Positions 61,603-64,000 of a stretch of 64,000 nucleotides of DNA are shown here, in pieces. A program made the position numbers and the translations under genes. The notes beneath the pieces are model-generated. The model was not told the DNA's origin. It worked only from the letters and a program-made list of their open reading frames with translations, and did not search any database. Source of the stretch: Acidiferrum sp963764675 (GTDB lineage Bacteria; Acidobacteriota; Terriglobia; Acidiferrales; UBA7541). The stretch lies in contig CAVXTQ010000007.1 in the NCBI GenBank assembly GCA_963764675.1, forward strand, positions 992,001 through 1,056,000, in the 5' to 3' direction. Each line of letters starts with the position of its first letter. Within the stretch, counting starts at the first letter, position 1.

Positions 61603-61835
61603 GTTTGGCTGCTCCGGCTCGTTCCCTTCCCAAGCGTCCAGGGACCAAGCCTGTACCTCTACGGCTGTCTTTACGTTGAACCAGCGATGGGAAACGCTTC
61701 GATGGCCACTGCAAATTATGTTATGCGCTGCGTGTGGGGTAAAGTTACGTGCGTGCTCGGTGTGCCCGATGTGCAACCGTCGCCTTGCGGCCTGCTAATC
61801 CGCTGGCCGCCGCGCTCGGACAAGGACCACAGCCT

Positions 61836-62108
61836 ATGCCTCAACCCATCTCCGCCTTCGACGAACACAAAGATGAGCTCGATCACTACGAGCAGATGTT
61901 CGGCCGGGACCGCGGCCGCCTGGCCGTCTCCCTCGATCGCATCACCAACGCTCTCGTCCTCGTCGGCCAGCACGGCGTCTACTGCACCAGCACGCGGAAT
62001 CCGAGCGTTCCCGCCATGGACTTGCGCATCATCACGCAAGAATTGGCCCACGCCAAAGAACTGCTGCAATCCGTAATGGAAGATTTACGCCGCGCGAAGG
62101 AATCTTGA
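61836..62108 (+). CDS. Small hypothetical protein
   Basis: From ATG 61836 (AAGGA about 10 nt upstream) a 90-residue protein is read: MPQPISAFDEHKDELDHYEQ, then RGRLAVSLDRITNALVLVGQ and LAHAKELLQSVMEDLRRAKE. It is charged and probably two-helical. Divergent from the LRV-repeat gene. No family recognised. Confidence 0.5.
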   Translation: MPQPISAFDEHKDELDHYEQMFGRDRGRLAVSLDRITNALVLVGQHGVYCTSTRNPSVPAMDLRIITQELAHAKELLQSVMEDLRRAKES

Positions 62109-62112
62109 ACGC

Positions 62113-62475
62113 TCATCGAGGGTCTGGGCCGAAATTGGCATGAATCTTTTTCAAATCTCTCAGGTATATCGAGAAATTGAAGGTGGTTCCGGCAGCGTAC
62201 AGAAAGGCACATAGTAGACACCCAGCCGGCAGCAACAATTTCCTTCCAACGCTATCCCAATAGTTGTGGAGCGGATTGCCGTAGAGAAACGGGATGATGG
62301 AGACAAGGCTGCCGCCAAGTGTGACACCGAGCCAAGTCGTGCGACGCTTCCACGCGCGAACGCGCTGCTCGATAAGTTTTTCAGTTGCTTGATCTTGCTT
62401 CTCCTCTTCTGCGGCGACGTCTCGACGAGGCCTTTCCGCATGTTTGTGATTGATTTGTGGTAAATCGTTCTTCAC
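62113..62475 (-). CDS. Small membrane protein of unknown function
   Basis: A GTG at 62475 starts 120 residues: a charged N-terminal helix (EEEKQDQATEKLIEQRVRAWKRR) and two membrane segments (TWLGVTLGGSLVSIIPFLYG and LLLPAGCLLCAFLYAAGTTF). The end FSIYLRDLKKIHANFGP is amphipathic. It is convergent with the preceding small gene, 4 bp apart. Composition is less GC-rich than the surroundings. Function unknown. Confidence 0.6.
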   Translation of the reverse strand: MKNDLPQINHKHAERPRRDVAAEEEKQDQATEKLIEQRVRAWKRRTTWLGVTLGGSLVSIIPFLYGNPLHNYWDSVGRKLLLPAGCLLCAFLYAAGTTFNFSIYLRDLKKIHANFGPDPR

Positions 62476-62503
62476 GTTCGGCCCACCGCGGCTGGCTTAG
62501 AGC

Positions 62504-63199
62504 TTACTTCTTCAAAAATGGATTCGACTGACGCTCTTCGCCGATTGTTGTGCGCGGGCCGTGCCCCGGGTGGACCACCGTGTCATCCGGCAGTTGCATC
62601 ACCTTGCCGCGCAGCGACTCCATGAGCTGCTCCATCGAGCCGCCCCAAAGATCCGTCCGCCCTACGCTCCCAGCGAAGAGAGTGTCTCCGGCGAACAGCT
62701 GCGGCGCGGCCACCGCAACTTTGCCCGCATCGGTGGGCACGTAGAGCGACACGCTGCCTGGCGAATGCCCTGGCGTGTGCATCACTTGCGCCGCCAGCGA
62801 GCCCCACTGCAAGACGTCGCCGTCGGTCAGGAGTTGGTCGATCTCGCCGACTTCTGGCGGCGCGACGCCGAGGAACGCCGCTTGAATATCCATTCCTTGG
62901 TAGAGAGGAACATCGTCGCGATGCATCATCACCGGCGCGCCGGTGTACTGATGCAGTTTGCACAGTCCGCCCACGTGATCGATGTGCGCGTGGGTGCTGA
63001 CGATGGCCTTCACCTTCAGCTTGTGGCGGCCCAGCAGCTCCAGGATGCGGCTGACTTCGTCGCCGGGATCGATCACCAGCGCCTCATGAGTCACCGGATC
63101 GCCGATGATCGTGCAGTTGCACTGCAGCATGCCTACGGGAATGGTGATTTGAAGGAATGGCTCGCGAGGATCGTTTACTGCGGGCTTGGAATCAGCCAT
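62504..63199 (-). CDS. MBL-fold hydrolase (glyoxalase II-like)
   Basis: With ATG 63199 the product has 231 residues and the metallo-beta-lactamase motif STHAHIDHVGG (HxHxDH), then the later ligand positions MHTPGHSPGSV (His), LFAGDTLFAGSVGRTDL (Asp) and VVHPGHGPRTTIGEE (His). The start IPVGMLQCNCTIIGDP is typical of YcbL/GloB-like hydrolases that act on thioesters such as S-lactoylglutathione analogues. The upstream frame to 63253 lacks conserved sequence. Confidence 0.9.
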   Translation of the reverse strand: MADSKPAVNDPREPFLQITIPVGMLQCNCTIIGDPVTHEALVIDPGDEVSRILELLGRHKLKVKAIVSTHAHIDHVGGLCKLHQYTGAPVMMHRDDVPLYQGMDIQAAFLGVAPPEVGEIDQLLTDGDVLQWGSLAAQVMHTPGHSPGSVSLYVPTDAGKVAVAAPQLFAGDTLFAGSVGRTDLWGGSMEQLMESLRGKVMQLPDDTVVHPGHGPRTTIGEERQSNPFLKK

Positions 63200-63348
63200 G
63201 GGCGCAGTATACCACTCGCGCGCAACCGGCAGCTGGAGACGCGGCAGCAACACACAGCACCTGCTCTGCTAAACTGGTGACGCTAACCTGGGGACATTCG
63301 GCTGGGGACGCTACGCAGCTTAGCCGAACCCTGGCGCGCTCGCAAGAT

Positions 63349-64000
63349 ATGGAAGCCACGGGAACTCAACCTATTCTCGACACGCCGCTTGCCGATCTTC
63401 ATCGCGCGGCGGGAGCCAAACTCGGCGGATGGTTCGGCTGCGCGCTGCCCGACGATTTCGGCGATTGGCGCCGCGAGTATTTCTTCGCCAAGCAGAGCGT
63501 CGCGCTGATCGACAAGAACTACCGCGCCTATCTGTCTTTCACAGGTCCCGATCGCGTCCGCTACCTCAACGCGATTCTCACCAACAACATCAAGGACCTC
63601 GCGACCTCGCGCGGCACGATTTCGCTGCTCCTGAATCCGCAGGGCCGCATCCTCGCCGAAATCGAGACCTACGCGCTACCAGACAAACTCTTCTGCGTTT
63701 CCTACGCGATGATTCGAGACCGCCTGATCGAAACGCTCGACAAATTCATCATCATGGACGACGTCACGCTGACCGACGACACGCAGCAGTTTGGCACGCT
63801 TGCGTTGGAAGGTCCTGCGGCGGCCAAGATCGTTTTCGAGCTCACTGGCGTCGATCTGAACGCGCTCCCTGAATTAGGCATGCAAGAGTCTCGCGTCGGC
63901 TCGCTACCTTGCACAGTGATACGCAGGTCGCTCGGAAAGTTCGTGAGCGCCGAATTTCTGATCGATCGCCAGCATTTGCCGGAACTTTGGAACTTGCTTC
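63349..64000 (+). CDS. Folate-binding YgfZ/GcvT-like protein, N-terminal part (runs off window)
   Basis: ATG 63349 starts 217 codons to the window end: LADLHRAAGAKLGGWFGCALPDDF, REYFFAKQSVALIDKNYRAYLSF, GPDRVRYLNAILTNNIKDL (folate-binding core), LLLNPQGRILAEIETYALPD and LALEGPAAAKIVFELTG. This fits the aminomethyltransferase (T-protein) fold of YgfZ or GcvT. The missing C-terminus would hold the YgfZ signature (KGCYxGQE) and decide between them; YgfZ is favoured because no glycine cleavage gene is near. Confidence 0.82.
   Translation, partial: MEATGTQPILDTPLADLHRAAGAKLGGWFGCALPDDFGDWRREYFFAKQSVALIDKNYRAYLSFTGPDRVRYLNAILTNNIKDLATSRGTISLLLNPQGRILAEIETYALPDKLFCVSYAMIRDRLIETLDKFIIMDDVTLTDDTQQFGTLALEGPAAAKIVFELTGVDLNALPELGMQESRVGSLPCTVIRRSLGKFVSAEFLIDRQHLPELWNLL

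Noticed and set aside
63270..63300. Repeated GGGGAC motifs before the YgfZ-like gene as another REP copy
   Set aside because: Only about 8 bases are shared with the REP-type sequences and no inverted arms are present.
1..64000. CRISPR arrays, rRNA or tRNA genes, prophage or insertion-sequence transposase
   Set aside because: No regularly spaced repeats, no TPsiC-arm-like sequences in gaps and no integrase or transposase motif were seen; the palindromes are short dispersed elements only. tRNAs could be missed by eye.

Overview
The window reads as a chromosomal segment of an Acidobacteriota bacterium (Terriglobia-like). It is GC-rich and Gram-negative, with lipid A, Kdo and heptose biosynthesis, BamD and Mla/MCE transport. 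It carries a PadR regulator followed by a 905-residue duplicated MacB/FtsX permease, the 'ADOP' type that is expanded in Acidobacteria. No rRNA, tRNA, CRISPR array, prophage or intact insertion sequence is visible.

Layout. 1-4.3 kb (minus): two tandem thymidylate-kinase-like P-loop proteins, an exopolyphosphatase (Ppx/GppA), a SixA phosphohistidine phosphatase and the start of an amino-acid permease, packed as one operon. 4.4-7.3 kb (minus): mlaE-mlaF-mlaD-like lipid transporter. 7.5-8.7 kb: nitroreductase and MarR regulator behind a double palindrome. 9-11.8 kb: aroC, def and a multiply frameshifted fmt. 11.9-16.2 kb: two exported TldD/PmbA-family proteins and a PASTA protein. 16.3-18.4 kb: ArsR/AHSA1 pair, Tat-exported AHSA1 protein, DinB-like exported protein. 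18.4-20.4 kb (minus): MEDS histidine kinase and receiver-only regulator. 20.6-23.7 kb: PadR and ADOP permease. 23.9-24.4 kb (minus): an exported peroxiredoxin whose peroxidatic cysteine codon is an in-frame TGA, a probable selenoprotein. 25-27.8 kb: large Ig-like/ASH/alpha-beta-hydrolase surface protein with one frameshift. 28-30.9 kb: DHA2 efflux pump and a PurD-like ATP-grasp enzyme. 31-33.3 kb: repeat-rich accessory segment with an orphan gene of AT-richer composition. 33.3-36.7 kb: BamD-like protein and a receiver protein with a long acidic linker. 36.9-47.4 kb: valS, nadC, birA, coaX, a hypothetical gene, rlmD and comEC. 47.4-54.5 kb (minus): an eight-gene overlapping LPS inner-core operon (waaA-lpxK-waaF-gmhB-hldE kinase-hldE cytidylyltransferase-heptosyltransferase-ICMT-like). 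54.6-64 kb: hypothetical exported protein, PcrA/UvrD helicase, APC permease, S1/P1-type nuclease or phospholipase, LRV-repeat protein, small hypotheticals, MBL hydrolase and a partial YgfZ/GcvT-like gene.

The best candidate for something unusual is the TGA-containing peroxiredoxin at 23852-24436. TGA sits exactly where the catalytic Cys belongs, the reading frame is conserved on both sides, and a plausible bacterial SECIS hairpin follows. Other points are a probable CTG start for gmhB, a P-loop Lys-to-Arg kinase paralogue next to ppx, an MlaF-like ATPase with Ser in place of the Walker B catalytic Glu, an exported TldD/TldE-like pair, and an orphan gene bracketed by REP/RAYT-type palindromes. 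Four frameshifts clustered between 11.24 and 12.38 kb, plus one near 25.80 kb, suggest local sequence errors or gene decay; those genes should be read with care.
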